Of a DNA stretch of 64,000 bases, positions 45,111-53,005 are shown one piece after another (position 1 is the stretch's first letter; each line of letters opens with the position of its first letter). The stretch comes from DASRHT01 sp035650355 (lineage in GTDB: Bacteria > Chloroflexota > Ktedonobacteria > Ktedonobacterales > Ktedonobacteraceae). The notes beneath the pieces are model-generated. The model had not been told where the DNA came from. It was given only the letters and a program-made list of their open reading frames with translations, and made no database searches. A program made the translations under genes and the position numbers. Location of the stretch: positions 1 through 64,000 of the forward strand of contig DASRHT010000065.1 in NCBI GenBank assembly GCA_035650355.1, given 5' to 3'.

Positions 45111-45139
45111 TTGACAGATTTTGGTTCGTTGCGTATAAT
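45111..45139 (+). promoter_or_regulatory. consensus promoter of the DAHP synthase leader
   Basis: TTGACA (45111-45116), exactly 17 bases, TATAAT (45134-45139): a perfect match to the housekeeping consensus. Transcription should begin near 45146, giving a leader of about 255 bases before aroF. Confidence 0.85.
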
Positions 45140-45199
45140 TTATAGTAGAGTCGAAGATGCAGTTCTATCCTTACGTTACTAACGGAAGGGACGGAGTTT

Positions 45200-45262
45200 A
45201 TGCTCAGCAAGCAAATTGCCCAACAATATAGCTTTTATTATTGGTTTAGCCCTCCAGCATGA
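45200..45262 (+). CDS. leader peptide rich in aromatic codons (aroF attenuator)
   Basis: A 20-codon ORF, ATG 45200 to TGA 45262, with GGAAGGGACGGAG just upstream. Its centre reads Tyr-Ser-Phe-Tyr-Tyr-Trp-Phe, six aromatic codons in seven. This is the classic arrangement for ribosome-mediated attenuation in response to charged tRNA-Tyr, -Phe and -Trp. It is followed by a hairpin that starts inside the stop-codon region and by an intrinsic terminator, and then by the gene for the first enzyme of aromatic amino acid synthesis. It is too short for ordinary ORF calling. The function is inferred from position and codon content. Confidence 0.75.
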   Translation: MLSKQIAQQYSFYYWFSPPA

Positions 45263-45310
45263 TGGTGGGCCTTTTGGGCTGAGCGAAAACTAACCACCAG
45301 CGTGCTGGAG
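45252..45310 (+). promoter_or_regulatory. leader hairpin overlapping the end of the leader peptide
   Basis: CTCCAGCA (45252-45259) pairs with TGCTGGAG (45303-45310), and GGTGG (45264-45268) with CCACC (45294-45298). The 5' arm overlaps the last four leader codons, so a ribosome finishing the peptide would open it while one stalled on the aromatic codons would not. I could not find the exact antiterminator pairing with the terminator stem. Confidence 0.6.
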
Positions 45311-45312
45311 CA

Positions 45313-45339
45313 GCAGAGGAAAAAAACCTCTGCTTTTTT
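45313..45339 (+). terminator. attenuator terminator before aroF
   Basis: GCAGAGG-AAAAAAA-CCTCTGC followed by TTTTTT, a perfect 7-base stem with a U tract, 62 bases before the aroF start codon. It is placed to stop transcription inside the leader. Confidence 0.8.
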
Positions 45340-45400
45340 GTTTCCCAAATTCAGGAGAGCCAATTTCCCAAATTCAGAAGAGTAGAAAGGATCTAGTATT

Positions 45401-46468
45401 ATGATCATCACCATTCGCAACCAGGCCACCAACGATGAACGAGCGCAACTCATTACGCTCTTATGTCGTATCACCGATAGTCTGTCCCCCATCACGACCA
45501 CGCAGGTTGGAACGCGCGAGGTGATCGCGCTAGATAGCGGCAAGATCGACGTGCAGGCACAGGCCCTGATTAGCCAGCAAAGGGCCGTCGAACGCCTGGT
45601 TTCCATCAAGACCCCGTACCAACTGGTGAACCGGGCCTTCCAGGCTGAAAACACCACCATTGTTGTGGGAGATGGACACAACTGCACATCCGTAACCGTC
45701 GGCGGCGCGCACCCGGTCATCATGGCGGGGCCATGCGCGGTTGAGAATAAAGAACAGCTTTTCTCCATTGCCCGGGCCGTTCAGGCGGCAGGAGCACACA
45801 TATTGCGCGGCGGAGCCTTCAAACCTCGCACCTCTCCTTACCAGTTCCAGGGACTTGGTGTCGAAGGACTACATTTGTTAGCGGAAGCGCGTGAGATGAC
45901 AGGGCTGCCGGTCGTTACCGAAGTGATGGAGCCTGAGATGGTGGAGACGGTCGCGCAATACGCCGATATCTTGCAAATTGGCAGCCGCAACATGCAAAAC
46001 TTCCCCCTTCTGCGTGCTGCCGGTACCAGTAGCTTGCGCCGTCCGGTCATGCTCAAACGCGGCCTGGCCTCGACCATCGACGAATGGCTGCTGGCTGCTG
46101 AATACATCGTCGCGGCAGGCAATCCGAATGTGATCCTGTGCGAGCGCGGCATTCGCAGCTACGACCCCCAGACGCGCAACGTTCTCGACCTTTCCTGTGT
46201 GCCACTGCTTCACGAACTGACCCATCTTCCCGTTATCGTCGATCCCAGCCATGCCACCGGACGCCGCGAGCTTGTTCCCACCATGTCTCGCGCCAGCATC
46301 GCCGCGGGAGCTGAAGGATTGATTATCGAAACCCACATTGAGCCTGAGCGCGCCTTATGCGATGGACGCCAATCCATTACACCTGAGCAGTTGCACAAAA
46401 TCGTCTACGAGACGCGTCGGCTGGCTCTAACCCTGCGAGACGAGCCTGATCTGACCTACGTGGCCTGA
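45401..46468 (+). CDS. aroF: 3-deoxy-7-phosphoheptulonate (DAHP) synthase
   Basis: A 355-residue enzyme that joins phosphoenolpyruvate and erythrose 4-phosphate in the first step of the shikimate pathway, in the cytoplasm. Residues 1-70 are a ferredoxin-like regulatory domain ('MIITIRNQATNDERAQLITL'), as in the Thermotoga/Bacillus type I-beta enzymes. The TIM barrel follows: 'VIMAGPCAVENKEQ', 'ILRGGAFKPRTSPYQFQGL', 'LPVVTEVMEPEMVE', 'ILQIGSRNMQNFPLL', 'PVIVDPSHATGRR', which include the PEP- and metal-binding residues. The start has AAAGGA upstream. Expression is probably controlled by the aromatic leader peptide and terminator. No other aro genes are adjacent. Confidence 0.9.
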   Translation: MIITIRNQATNDERAQLITLLCRITDSLSPITTTQVGTREVIALDSGKIDVQAQALISQQRAVERLVSIKTPYQLVNRAFQAENTTIVVGDGHNCTSVTVGGAHPVIMAGPCAVENKEQLFSIARAVQAAGAHILRGGAFKPRTSPYQFQGLGVEGLHLLAEAREMTGLPVVTEVMEPEMVETVAQYADILQIGSRNMQNFPLLRAAGTSSLRRPVMLKRGLASTIDEWLLAAEYIVAAGNPNVILCERGIRSYDPQTRNVLDLSCVPLLHELTHLPVIVDPSHATGRRELVPTMSRASIAAGAEGLIIETHIEPERALCDGRQSITPEQLHKIVYETRRLALTLRDEPDLTYVA

Positions 46469-46594
46469 TCGCAAAGATCGGTCTTTTAACTCACCCTATC
46501 GACTCACCCGATGGAGTATGTTATACTCTTTGTACAGGGAGAGAATTTAGTACTACCCGGGTGGATAGAGATGAGAGGCTTTGAGGTGAAACCT

Positions 46595-47167
46595 ATGCCA
46601 ACACGTATTATTATTGCAGATGACGAAGCTATTCAGCGCATGGATTTAAAGGATGTCTTGACCAGGCAGGGCTATCTTGTCGTTGGGGAAGCAGGCGACG
46701 GGCAAAGCGCCATCAATCTGGCTCGCGAATTACGGCCAGACCTGATCATCATGGATATTCGCATGCCCGACATAGATGGCATTAGCGCCGCCGAGACCCT
46801 CACCCAGGAAAAAGTCGCACCGGTGTTGCTGCTCACAGCCTTTGGGGATCAGCCCCTGGTTGAACGAGCTAAAGAAGCAGGCGTCGTGAACTACATCGTG
46901 AAGCCCTTACGCGAGAGCGAGGTTGCTCCCGCTATCGAGGTGGCGTTAGCGCGCTACAACGAATTCCGCTCCCTTGAAGAGAAGGCCCGAACCCTGAACG
47001 AACAGCTAGAGACGCGCAAGGTAGTAGAGCGCGCGAAGGGCCTTCTCATGGAAAAGCAAGGGCTTTCGGAGAATGAGGCTTTCCGTAAAATTCAGAAGGC
47101 CAGCATGAATAACCGCAAATCCATGCGCGAAGTTGCGGAAGCAATTCTCTTGACCAACGAAATGTGA
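46595..47167 (+). CDS. response regulator with ANTAR RNA-binding domain
   Basis: A 190-residue protein from ATG 46595, with GAGGTG upstream. Residues 1-120 are a receiver domain ('IIIADDEAIQRMDLKDVL', phospho-acceptor Asp in 'LIIMDIRMPDIDG', 'VLLLTAF', 'YIVKPL'). A coiled segment leads to an ANTAR domain ('VVERAKGLLMEKQGLSENEA', 'FRKIQKASMNNRKSMREVAE'). ANTAR proteins bind paired hexaloop hairpins in RNA and prevent termination. Its cognate kinase is not adjacent. It lies shortly after aroF, but I see no ANTAR-type tandem hexaloop hairpins in that leader. Confidence 0.85.
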   Translation: MPTRIIIADDEAIQRMDLKDVLTRQGYLVVGEAGDGQSAINLARELRPDLIIMDIRMPDIDGISAAETLTQEKVAPVLLLTAFGDQPLVERAKEAGVVNYIVKPLRESEVAPAIEVALARYNEFRSLEEKARTLNEQLETRKVVERAKGLLMEKQGLSENEAFRKIQKASMNNRKSMREVAEAILLTNEM

Positions 47168-47232
47168 GCAGGAAAGCATGAATGTAGCAACGAAGCTGCA
47201 TTCGGCTCTTTTCTTGCCTGGTGCATTTTCAC

Positions 47233-47260
47233 TTGACATCTTCAGGCTTGATGTTATACT
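47233..47260 (+). promoter_or_regulatory. promoter of the YaaT/PSP1 gene
   Basis: TTGACA (47233-47238), a 16-base spacer and TATACT (47255-47260), about 90 bases before the start codon. Confidence 0.6.
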
Positions 47261-47348
47261 CCCCCTCAAGGGAGGCGGCGAGAGCTAATGACTATCTCGA
47301 CCCGCTTGATGGATTGAAATTGAGGGATTGAAAAAGATAGAGCAGCCG

Positions 47349-48305
47349 ATGTCCCTGGCAACAAACGAAGACAAGATAGTTACAATCGTTGGCATTCGCT
47401 TTCGTCCCGCCGGACGGATCTACTATTTTGACCCGCAGGAGCAATCTTTTACTACGGGCCAGTACGTTATTGTCGAGACAGTGCGCGGCACCGAGGCCGG
47501 ACGCGTGGTGATTGCCTCAAAAAAGATGGCAGAGGGCGACTTGAGCGATCCGCTCAAACCTGTGCTCCGCCTGGCAACTGAAGATGAGTTGCGCACTATG
47601 CTCTCGTTCAAAAGCAAAGAAAAAGAGGCGTTGCAGCGTTGCCACGAGCGCATTCAGCAACATCACCTACCCATGAAGCTGGTAGAGGCTGAATATACCT
47701 TTGATGGGAGCCGGCTGACCTTCTATTTTACTGCCGACGAGCGCGTGGACTTTCGCGCCCTGGTGCGTGACCTGGCGGCAACATTTCGCACCCGCATTGA
47801 ACTACGCCAGATTGGCGCGCGCGACCAGGCGAAATTGCAAGGAGGGGTCGGGCCGTGCGGCAAAACCCTCTGTTGTAGCTCGTGGATTACTGATTTCGGC
47901 GTGGTCTCGATTAAAATGGCGAAGGAGCAGGGACTACCGCTTAATCCCTCCAAAATTTCCGGCGTCTGTGGACGTCTTTTATGCTGCCTTTCATATGAAA
48001 ATGATAACTACATCCAGGCCAAACAGTTGATGCCGCAAATCGGAGCCATCCTCACCACTCCCAGTGGCCCCGGCAAGGTCGTGGCAATCAACGTCCCTAA
48101 AAACTCGGTTGAAGTGATGCTAGAGAGCGGCGTTACCATTCAGATTCCTGTAGAAGAACAGGCCAACAAAAGTAGTTGCGGCAAAGGCGGTTGCTGCGGC
48201 AGCGGAGGATGTAGCACGTCAGGCGGTTGCGGCTCTTGTGGCAGTGGGGGCTGTCAGAAGAAAACGGGTGGTTGCGGCTCCTGTGGTATAAAGAATAAAC
48301 TTTAG
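47349..48305 (+). CDS. PSP1/YaaT family protein with a Cys-Gly-rich tail
   Basis: A 318-residue protein of the PSP1 family (YaaT, also called RicT). Characteristic phrases: 'GIRFRPAGRIYYFDP', 'GQYVIVETVRGTEAGRVV', 'GVGPCGKTLCCSSWITDF' and 'SGVCGRLLCCLSYEN'. In Bacillus, YaaT works with YmcA and YlbF in the RNase Y specificity complex that binds iron-sulfur clusters, affecting sporulation and biofilm genes. The last 40 residues are a repeat of Cys and Gly ('GKGGCCGSGGCSTSGGCGSC' and on), which is longer than usual and may bind metal or clusters. Start 47349 is chosen over the TTG at 47328; neither has a strong ribosome site. Confidence 0.8.
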   Translation: MSLATNEDKIVTIVGIRFRPAGRIYYFDPQEQSFTTGQYVIVETVRGTEAGRVVIASKKMAEGDLSDPLKPVLRLATEDELRTMLSFKSKEKEALQRCHERIQQHHLPMKLVEAEYTFDGSRLTFYFTADERVDFRALVRDLAATFRTRIELRQIGARDQAKLQGGVGPCGKTLCCSSWITDFGVVSIKMAKEQGLPLNPSKISGVCGRLLCCLSYENDNYIQAKQLMPQIGAILTTPSGPGKVVAINVPKNSVEVMLESGVTIQIPVEEQANKSSCGKGGCCGSGGCSTSGGCGSCGSGGCQKKTGGCGSCGIKNKL

Positions 48306-48350
48306 TAGAGTAATATATTATGATCCTGGTTCAATGCGAGAGGAAGGTGC

Positions 48351-49958
48351 ATGAAAAATATGTCGGCAGATGGAAATGACTCCGGTCCTATCTGGCAAGG
48401 TCCTGTAAATGCTGGCCGGAACCAGTTTATCGAACAAGCTCAACTACCAGATCAGGACGAGCCTCCTCTCGTCCCTCATCCACAAGAGGAGGCACTGCAC
48501 CCGGGGGTCTTCCCACTGGCTCACAACCAGGAAGATGCAGACGCCCCAATGGATACCTCCTCGGCCCCATCAGACCTGGTAAAGCAACTCTGGCAATATT
48601 TCACCCTTATCCTTGCCCCCCTGCTTTTTGGTGCGCTGACCTGCCTGTTCGTCCTTCCACTGGTGGCGACTGGTCGCGCAAGCGCCCCGCCCGAGGCGCT
48701 CTGGCTGGTGACTTTTCTCATCATCGCTGTCACTATTATGCAGGGGATCGCCGTCTATTATGCCGGAGAAAATAATGGCTTCTGGGCCCTGGCTACGGTT
48801 GGCGGCTTTTTCATTTTCCTGCTCATCGGTGGCTTTACTATTTTTGGCCTGACAGCAGGCTTCATCCTCCTTGTGCTCATCCTGGCCGCCATTGTTTTCC
48901 TGGCTCGGCTCTACATCCACCCGGTACCAGAAGGCTATGTTGACATCGTCTACGCGTTCAGCAAATATAGCCGGACCCTCTACCCCGGCTTCAATATTCT
49001 CCTTCCCTGGGAAAAAGCGGTACAACAGCTCAATGTGGAGGAGACGCAATGGATCAGCCCGCCACAGCGGGTACAATTGTCGCGCAATGAAGATGTGATC
49101 CTGCGCGGTATCGTCTCGTACCAGTTGATGCCGGAAGATGCTCACCTGGCCGTAACCCAGGTCAAAAACTGGGAAGAAGGGCTGCGTGAACTTTTCCTGA
49201 CCAGCATTCAGAGCATCGCGACCACATTCACGCCCGAGGATTTCATCGTCTGGCCACAAGGATTACAGGTACGCCCGTCCATGAGCCGTGGCAGCGGCGC
49301 AAGCAACATGGGGTCCGATGGCGGGATACGCTGGCAGCGCATCAATGACTACCTGTACCAGCAAATACGCGATAAAGTGGCCCTCTGGGGAGTAATGATC
49401 CATAAAGTCCATATCCGTGATGTCTCTCTGGCACCGCATGGCGCGACGATTATCGATACCGACCCGATAGGGAACAGCCCCAACGTTGGCGAAAAAGTAG
49501 CCCAGCACGCCGCCTCCCCCGATACTAGAAGGACCGAAGCCAGCGCGGCTCCAACGGTAGGGGTAGTTCAACCAGCTCAGCCAGTGCAATTAGCGCAAAC
49601 AACATCTGCGCCGTCAACCTCGCCAGACACTCCGTCCGTACTGCTCAAAGAAGACGTGCTCAGAAAAGCTTATAAAGAGGTACAGAGCGGGAAAATTACC
49701 GATCCACAGACGATTCGCGAGATCGCCGCGAGATTCGAGGCCATCGCCAGAGATCCCCAGGCAAATCAGAGCGTGCCCTTCGATGCCGAACGGGCGGCTT
49801 ATAACCTCTACGAGCAGGCAAAAATTTGTGAGGCCGAAGCAAAAAGCAAAGCAGGCGCCCCTTCTCATGAGGCAACCAGATCGAACCCGGAGCGGGGGGG
49901 ACATCCTGCGAACGAGGATCATCTATCGCCAGGCGGATGGGTACACGATAAGGGCTAA
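48351..49958 (+). CDS. SPFH/Band 7-type membrane protein
   Basis: A 535-residue protein. Residues 1-80 are acidic and probably disordered. About 85-190 hold three to four membrane helices ('LILAPLLFGALTCLFVLPLV', 'LWLVTFLIIAVTIMQGIAVY', 'LATVGGFFIFLLIGGFTIFG', 'ILLVLILAAIVFLARL'). Residues about 195-370 follow the SPFH/Band 7 plan ('VPEGYVDIVYAFSKYSRTLY', 'PGFNILLPWEKAVQQLNVEE', 'ILRGIVSYQLMPEDAHLAV', 'VALWGVMIHKVHIRDVSL'). The C-terminal 150 residues are Ala/Pro-rich then helical. SPFH proteins build membrane microdomains. No NfeD partner is next to it. Confidence 0.7.
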   Translation: MKNMSADGNDSGPIWQGPVNAGRNQFIEQAQLPDQDEPPLVPHPQEEALHPGVFPLAHNQEDADAPMDTSSAPSDLVKQLWQYFTLILAPLLFGALTCLFVLPLVATGRASAPPEALWLVTFLIIAVTIMQGIAVYYAGENNGFWALATVGGFFIFLLIGGFTIFGLTAGFILLVLILAAIVFLARLYIHPVPEGYVDIVYAFSKYSRTLYPGFNILLPWEKAVQQLNVEETQWISPPQRVQLSRNEDVILRGIVSYQLMPEDAHLAVTQVKNWEEGLRELFLTSIQSIATTFTPEDFIVWPQGLQVRPSMSRGSGASNMGSDGGIRWQRINDYLYQQIRDKVALWGVMIHKVHIRDVSLAPHGATIIDTDPIGNSPNVGEKVAQHAASPDTRRTEASAAPTVGVVQPAQPVQLAQTTSAPSTSPDTPSVLLKEDVLRKAYKEVQSGKITDPQTIREIAARFEAIARDPQANQSVPFDAERAAYNLYEQAKICEAEAKSKAGAPSHEATRSNPERGGHPANEDHLSPGGWVHDKG

Positions 49959-50012
49959 ACGCGCTAACACAAAACGTCCATTTAGCCCTTACCTTACGAC
50001 CTGCGGCACAAA

Positions 50013-50981
50013 CTATTTTACTGCTGTACCGGTAAATTCACGCACAAAGTTATTGAAGCTTGCCGCCTGCTCGTCCTGCAACTGGAAACTGCAACGGTCG
50101 AGAATATGTACCTCTATGCGAGAATTGACGCGTTTAAAGGCCGAACTGACCTCCGACGGAGCCAGCATACTCTCACGGCCCCAGACCGCGACTACGGGCA
50201 ACTGTAAACGCGCAAATGGCTCATGCACATCCAGGGTCAGGTAGTTACTGAAAAACGCAGCCGCCGGGTAATAACTGTTCTCCTGATGCGCGCTCGTATA
50301 GATGTACTCAACCAGTTCATCGGTAATCATCCCCAGATTATGGTAGCCTTGCTGGTCGTAGTAGGTGCGAATCGCCCGGCGCGAACTCAGCAAGTTATAG
50401 ATAAACTCACCAATAATGGGTGCGCACAGCACCGCCTTTGCTAACGCGTTGAGCGGACCCGGGAACGCCTCTTGCAGGATTGTCGGCGGAGGAGCGACCA
50501 GCACCAGGCGCTCGAACATCTGCGGGCGGCGATACGCACAGGCGATGACATACGCACAGGGCAAACCATGCGCCACTACGACAGCGGGCTTGCCAATGAC
50601 CTCCTTGAGAAAATCATGAATCAGATCGGTAAAGGTTTCGGGAGTGTAATCGATGGCTGGATGATCGGAAAGGCCGAATCCCAGCAGATCCAGGGCATAA
50701 ACGCGGAATTGCTCTGCCAGCGCATCAATGTTCTTGCGCCACTCATAAGACGAGGCGCCAGGCCCAAAGCTATGAATCAGCACCAGGGGCTTTGCATCAG
50801 CCGCCCCCTTCACCTCGTAGAACATATCACCGTATTTCCACGGATAGCGGCGCTCTTCCCCCGCCAACACAGTATCGAGTTCGCCCGCCATCGACTCGGT
50901 CATCTTATTGAAAATAGCCAGCGCGCCCAGTCCACCGCCGACAAGCAGGCCGGTGGTAAGCAACTTTTTTGTCAAGTTCAT
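50013..50981 (-). CDS. alpha/beta hydrolase-fold protein lacking a clear catalytic triad
   Basis: A 322-residue protein with an N-terminal hydrophobic stretch ('LLTTGLLVGGGLGALAIF') that may anchor it. The fold is clear: 'PLVLIHSFGPGASSYEWRKN', 'RVYALDLLGFGLSDHP', 'VVVAHGLPCAYVIACAYRRP'. At the nucleophile elbow, where relatives have S-x-S-L or G-x-S-x-G, this protein has H-G-L-P, so the Ser appears to be replaced by Gly. The usual Asp position reads 'WGRESMLAP' and the usual His position reads 'DRCSFQLQDEQ', so both also look changed. It is likely a non-enzymatic relative, perhaps a binding protein. It is convergent with the SPFH gene. Confidence 0.7.
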   Translation of the reverse strand: MNLTKKLLTTGLLVGGGLGALAIFNKMTESMAGELDTVLAGEERRYPWKYGDMFYEVKGAADAKPLVLIHSFGPGASSYEWRKNIDALAEQFRVYALDLLGFGLSDHPAIDYTPETFTDLIHDFLKEVIGKPAVVVAHGLPCAYVIACAYRRPQMFERLVLVAPPPTILQEAFPGPLNALAKAVLCAPIIGEFIYNLLSSRRAIRTYYDQQGYHNLGMITDELVEYIYTSAHQENSYYPAAAFFSNYLTLDVHEPFARLQLPVVAVWGRESMLAPSEVSSAFKRVNSRIEVHILDRCSFQLQDEQAASFNNFVREFTGTAVK

Positions 50982-51118
50982 ACATCACTCCTACATTCTT
51001 GTTCTATTAAACACCAACATCAATTAAGAGCGACAAAGACAAGGTTATAGGGCATAACGATGTCGTTGTATTACCCCTTCCAAAGGTAATATAGCATGCC
51101 CTCATAGCACATTTCCAC

Positions 51119-51147
51119 TTGACACCTCAAAGTGTGACGCGTATACT
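51119..51147 (+). promoter_or_regulatory. promoter of the psuG-hicB unit
   Basis: TTGACA (51119-51124), exactly 17 bases, TATACT (51142-51147). The start codon at 51164 leaves a leader of only about 10 bases containing AGAGGA. Confidence 0.75.
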
Positions 51148-51163
51148 CTCCCTCAGAGGAATC

Positions 51164-52096
51164 ATGCACAAACAGGTATCTTATCTTGCTTTTTCCGAGG
51201 AGGTTCGGGCGGCCCTCAATGAGCAGCGCGCGGTCGTGGCGCTGGAATCAACCGTTATCGCGCATGGCCTGCCATATCCTATCAATATTGAAGTAGCTCA
51301 GGCAGTGGAACAGGCCATCCGTGCCGAAGGAGCTGTCCCGGCGACTATCGGCATCCATGATGGTCAGATCAAAATTGGCCTGACGCCAGACGAAATTGCC
51401 CATCTGGGAACGGCGCACGATATCCAGAAGGTCAGCCGGCGCGACCTGGCTATTACTCTGGCGAGCGGGCGATGGGGGGCGACAACCGTTGCAGGTACAA
51501 TGCTTTGCGCCGACATGGCCGGTATTCGTTTCTTCGCGACCGGCGGCATCGGCGGCGTTCATCGTGGCGCCGAGACGACGATGGACATCTCCGCCGACCT
51601 GACCGAGTTGAGCCGGACGCCGGTGCTTGTGGTCTGCGCCGGAGCCAAATCTATTCTTGATCTCGACCTGACGCTGGAATATCTGGAAACTCAGGGCGTC
51701 CCCGTCATTGGCTGGCAAACCAGCGAATTTCCCGCCTTCTATACCCACAGCAGCGGACGTCCGCTCCCCAATCGCGTCGATGACGTCACCACGCTGGCCG
51801 CCATCGCACGCACTCAATGGGAATGTCACCTGCACGGCCTCGTCGTGGCTTGCCCCATTCCCAGGCCGTACGAGATGGAGAGCGCGCCCCTGGAAAAAGC
51901 AACTGCGGGAGCTTTGCAACTGGCCCGCGAACAGGGCATACGCGGCTCCGCCATCACGCCATTTCTGCTGGCGCATGTAGCAAAAGTGACCGGCGGCGAG
52001 AGCATCAGCGCGAATAAGGCGCTGCTCATCAATAATGCTATGTGGGCAGCGCGATTCGCCCGCGCGTATTACCGAGCAAAGGAGGACAAGCCATGA
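51164..52096 (+). CDS. psuG: pseudouridine-5'-phosphate glycosidase
   Basis: A 310-residue enzyme that cleaves the C-C glycosidic bond of pseudouridine 5'-phosphate to uracil and ribose 5-phosphate. Typical phrases are present: 'VALESTVIAHGLPYP', 'GAVPATIGIHDGQIKIGL', 'KVSRRDLA', 'GATTVAGTMLCADMAGIRFF' and 'ATGGIGGVHRGAETTMDISA', 'VVCAGAKSILDL', 'NRVDDVTTLA'. These include the catalytic Glu/Lys pair and the metal-binding Asp region of the PsuG family. The start is ATG 51164, just after the promoter; a frame extension to 51119 runs through the -35 box and is rejected. No PsuK-type kinase is adjacent. Its stop overlaps the hicB start (ATGA). Confidence 0.9.
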   Translation: MHKQVSYLAFSEEVRAALNEQRAVVALESTVIAHGLPYPINIEVAQAVEQAIRAEGAVPATIGIHDGQIKIGLTPDEIAHLGTAHDIQKVSRRDLAITLASGRWGATTVAGTMLCADMAGIRFFATGGIGGVHRGAETTMDISADLTELSRTPVLVVCAGAKSILDLDLTLEYLETQGVPVIGWQTSEFPAFYTHSSGRPLPNRVDDVTTLAAIARTQWECHLHGLVVACPIPRPYEMESAPLEKATAGALQLAREQGIRGSAITPFLLAHVAKVTGGESISANKALLINNAMWAARFARAYYRAKEDKP

Positions 52097-52322
52097 GCAG
52101 GCAACCAATCCAGTATTCTATGCTGATTGAATGGTCAGAAGAAGATCAGGCGTATCTCGTGACTTGCCAGAATGGGCGCAACAGGTCTATATGCCTGCTA
52201 CGCATGGGGATACCTACGAGGAGGCGGTCAAGAACGGCAAAGAAGTTCTCGAAATGCTCATCGATGACGCAATCAAGAACGGAGAATCACTTCCAGCGCC
52301 GCGAACACATGCTGTTGCTTAG
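52093..52322 (+). pseudogene. HicB-family antitoxin-like gene with a frameshift
   Basis: The ATG at 52093 overlaps the psuG stop and follows GGAGGACAAG. The frame reads 'QYSMLIEWSEEDQAYLVT' and then leaves the family pattern. The next frame gives 'PEWAQQVYMPATHGDTYEEA', 'VKNGKEVLEMLIDDAIKNGE', the usual end of HicB ('G.T.eEA..na.eal...l'). Adding one T in the TT run near 52163 restores a 76-residue protein. HicB normally neutralises the HicA ribonuclease, but no hicA is adjacent. Solitary HicB-like proteins of this size are common. Confidence 0.7.
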
Positions 52323-52439
52323 GACTTGCCATAATTCAACTTTAAGACTACAATACGAATACGCACAATAAACCATACAGGCGTATTGTCCAGTCCTTTT
52401 TTCAACTAACATATCCTCCTTGAAAGGAGCCTTGATACC

Positions 52440-52835
52440 GTGAATAGCCCTATAGAGCTGCGTAAAGTCATAGGAGGCGTCGTTCTCACCATCCTATGGG
52501 TGTGTACCTTCTTATTTATTAAATCAACGCTCGTGATAGACTGGGTGGGCGATGGCTCTATCACAACGAACTTTAAGTTTGTCGTGGTGTTGATTGGCCT
52601 GCTGGTCATCGTTTTCTACCACATCCTCTACCGGGCAAGCGCCGAGACAACCAAGTTAAGCCTGACAGCGGCGCTGACCATCTGCTGGCTCTCCCTGATT
52701 ATTTTCTATCCCTTCAAAGATCCCAATAATGACGCGGGCGGAGCCGTCGCTTTCTTCGCGCTGATCGGCGGTCTGGGAATCGTTGTGCTCTGGGTACGCT
52801 TCTTCTCCGACGAGATCATAGTATCGCAAAGCTAA
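52440..52835 (+). CDS. small four-helix membrane protein
   Basis: A 131-residue protein from GTG 52440, with AAAGGAG eleven bases upstream. Four hydrophobic segments are evident: 'VIGGVVLTILWVCTFLFIKS', 'FKFVVVLIGLLVIVFYHILY', 'LSLTAALTICWLSLIIFYPF' and 'AVAFFALIGGLGIVVLWVRF'. Short polar ends and a loop 'DPNNDAGG' lie between. No family or function is recognised. It is convergent with purH and separated from it by two tandem hairpins. Confidence 0.55.
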   Translation: MNSPIELRKVIGGVVLTILWVCTFLFIKSTLVIDWVGDGSITTNFKFVVVLIGLLVIVFYHILYRASAETTKLSLTAALTICWLSLIIFYPFKDPNNDAGGAVAFFALIGGLGIVVLWVRFFSDEIIVSQS

Positions 52836-52896
52836 GCAGCACATCCTCCCAGTGTATGTGTCTACTTCCCAGCCGAACGACTGCGACGCCTTCCGT

Positions 52897-52982
52897 GTTT
52901 TGTAGGGGTTGTGACAAAATGCGCTTCGCGCATTTTGTCACAACCCCTACAAAACAACTTGCGCGGCAAAGCCGCGCAAGTT
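52897..52982. repeat. two tandem perfect palindromes between convergent genes
   Basis: The first (52897-52955) has a perfect 28-base stem starting GTTTTGTAGGGGTTGTGACA, around the loop TTC. The second (52956-52982) follows with no gap: AACTTGCGCGGC-AAA-GCCGCGCAAGTT, a perfect 12-base stem. They may act as a bidirectional terminator, but neither has a U tract, and the first is much longer than needed. A REP-like mobile palindrome is an alternative. Confidence 0.8.
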
Positions 52983-53005
52983 CCCGAAATGGTTTAGAAA
53001 GTATC

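Noticed and set aside
45146..45400. T-box or ANTAR-type leader before aroF
   Set aside because: No T-box core sequence and no paired hexaloop hairpins were seen; the aromatic-rich leader peptide explains the region better.
48570..49259. 229-codon minus-strand frame opposite the SPFH gene
   Set aside because: No motif, no start signal and full overlap with a supported gene.
51248..52108. 286-codon minus-strand frame opposite psuG
   Set aside because: psuG is a clear family member on the plus strand. The antisense frame has no family motif and no promoter.
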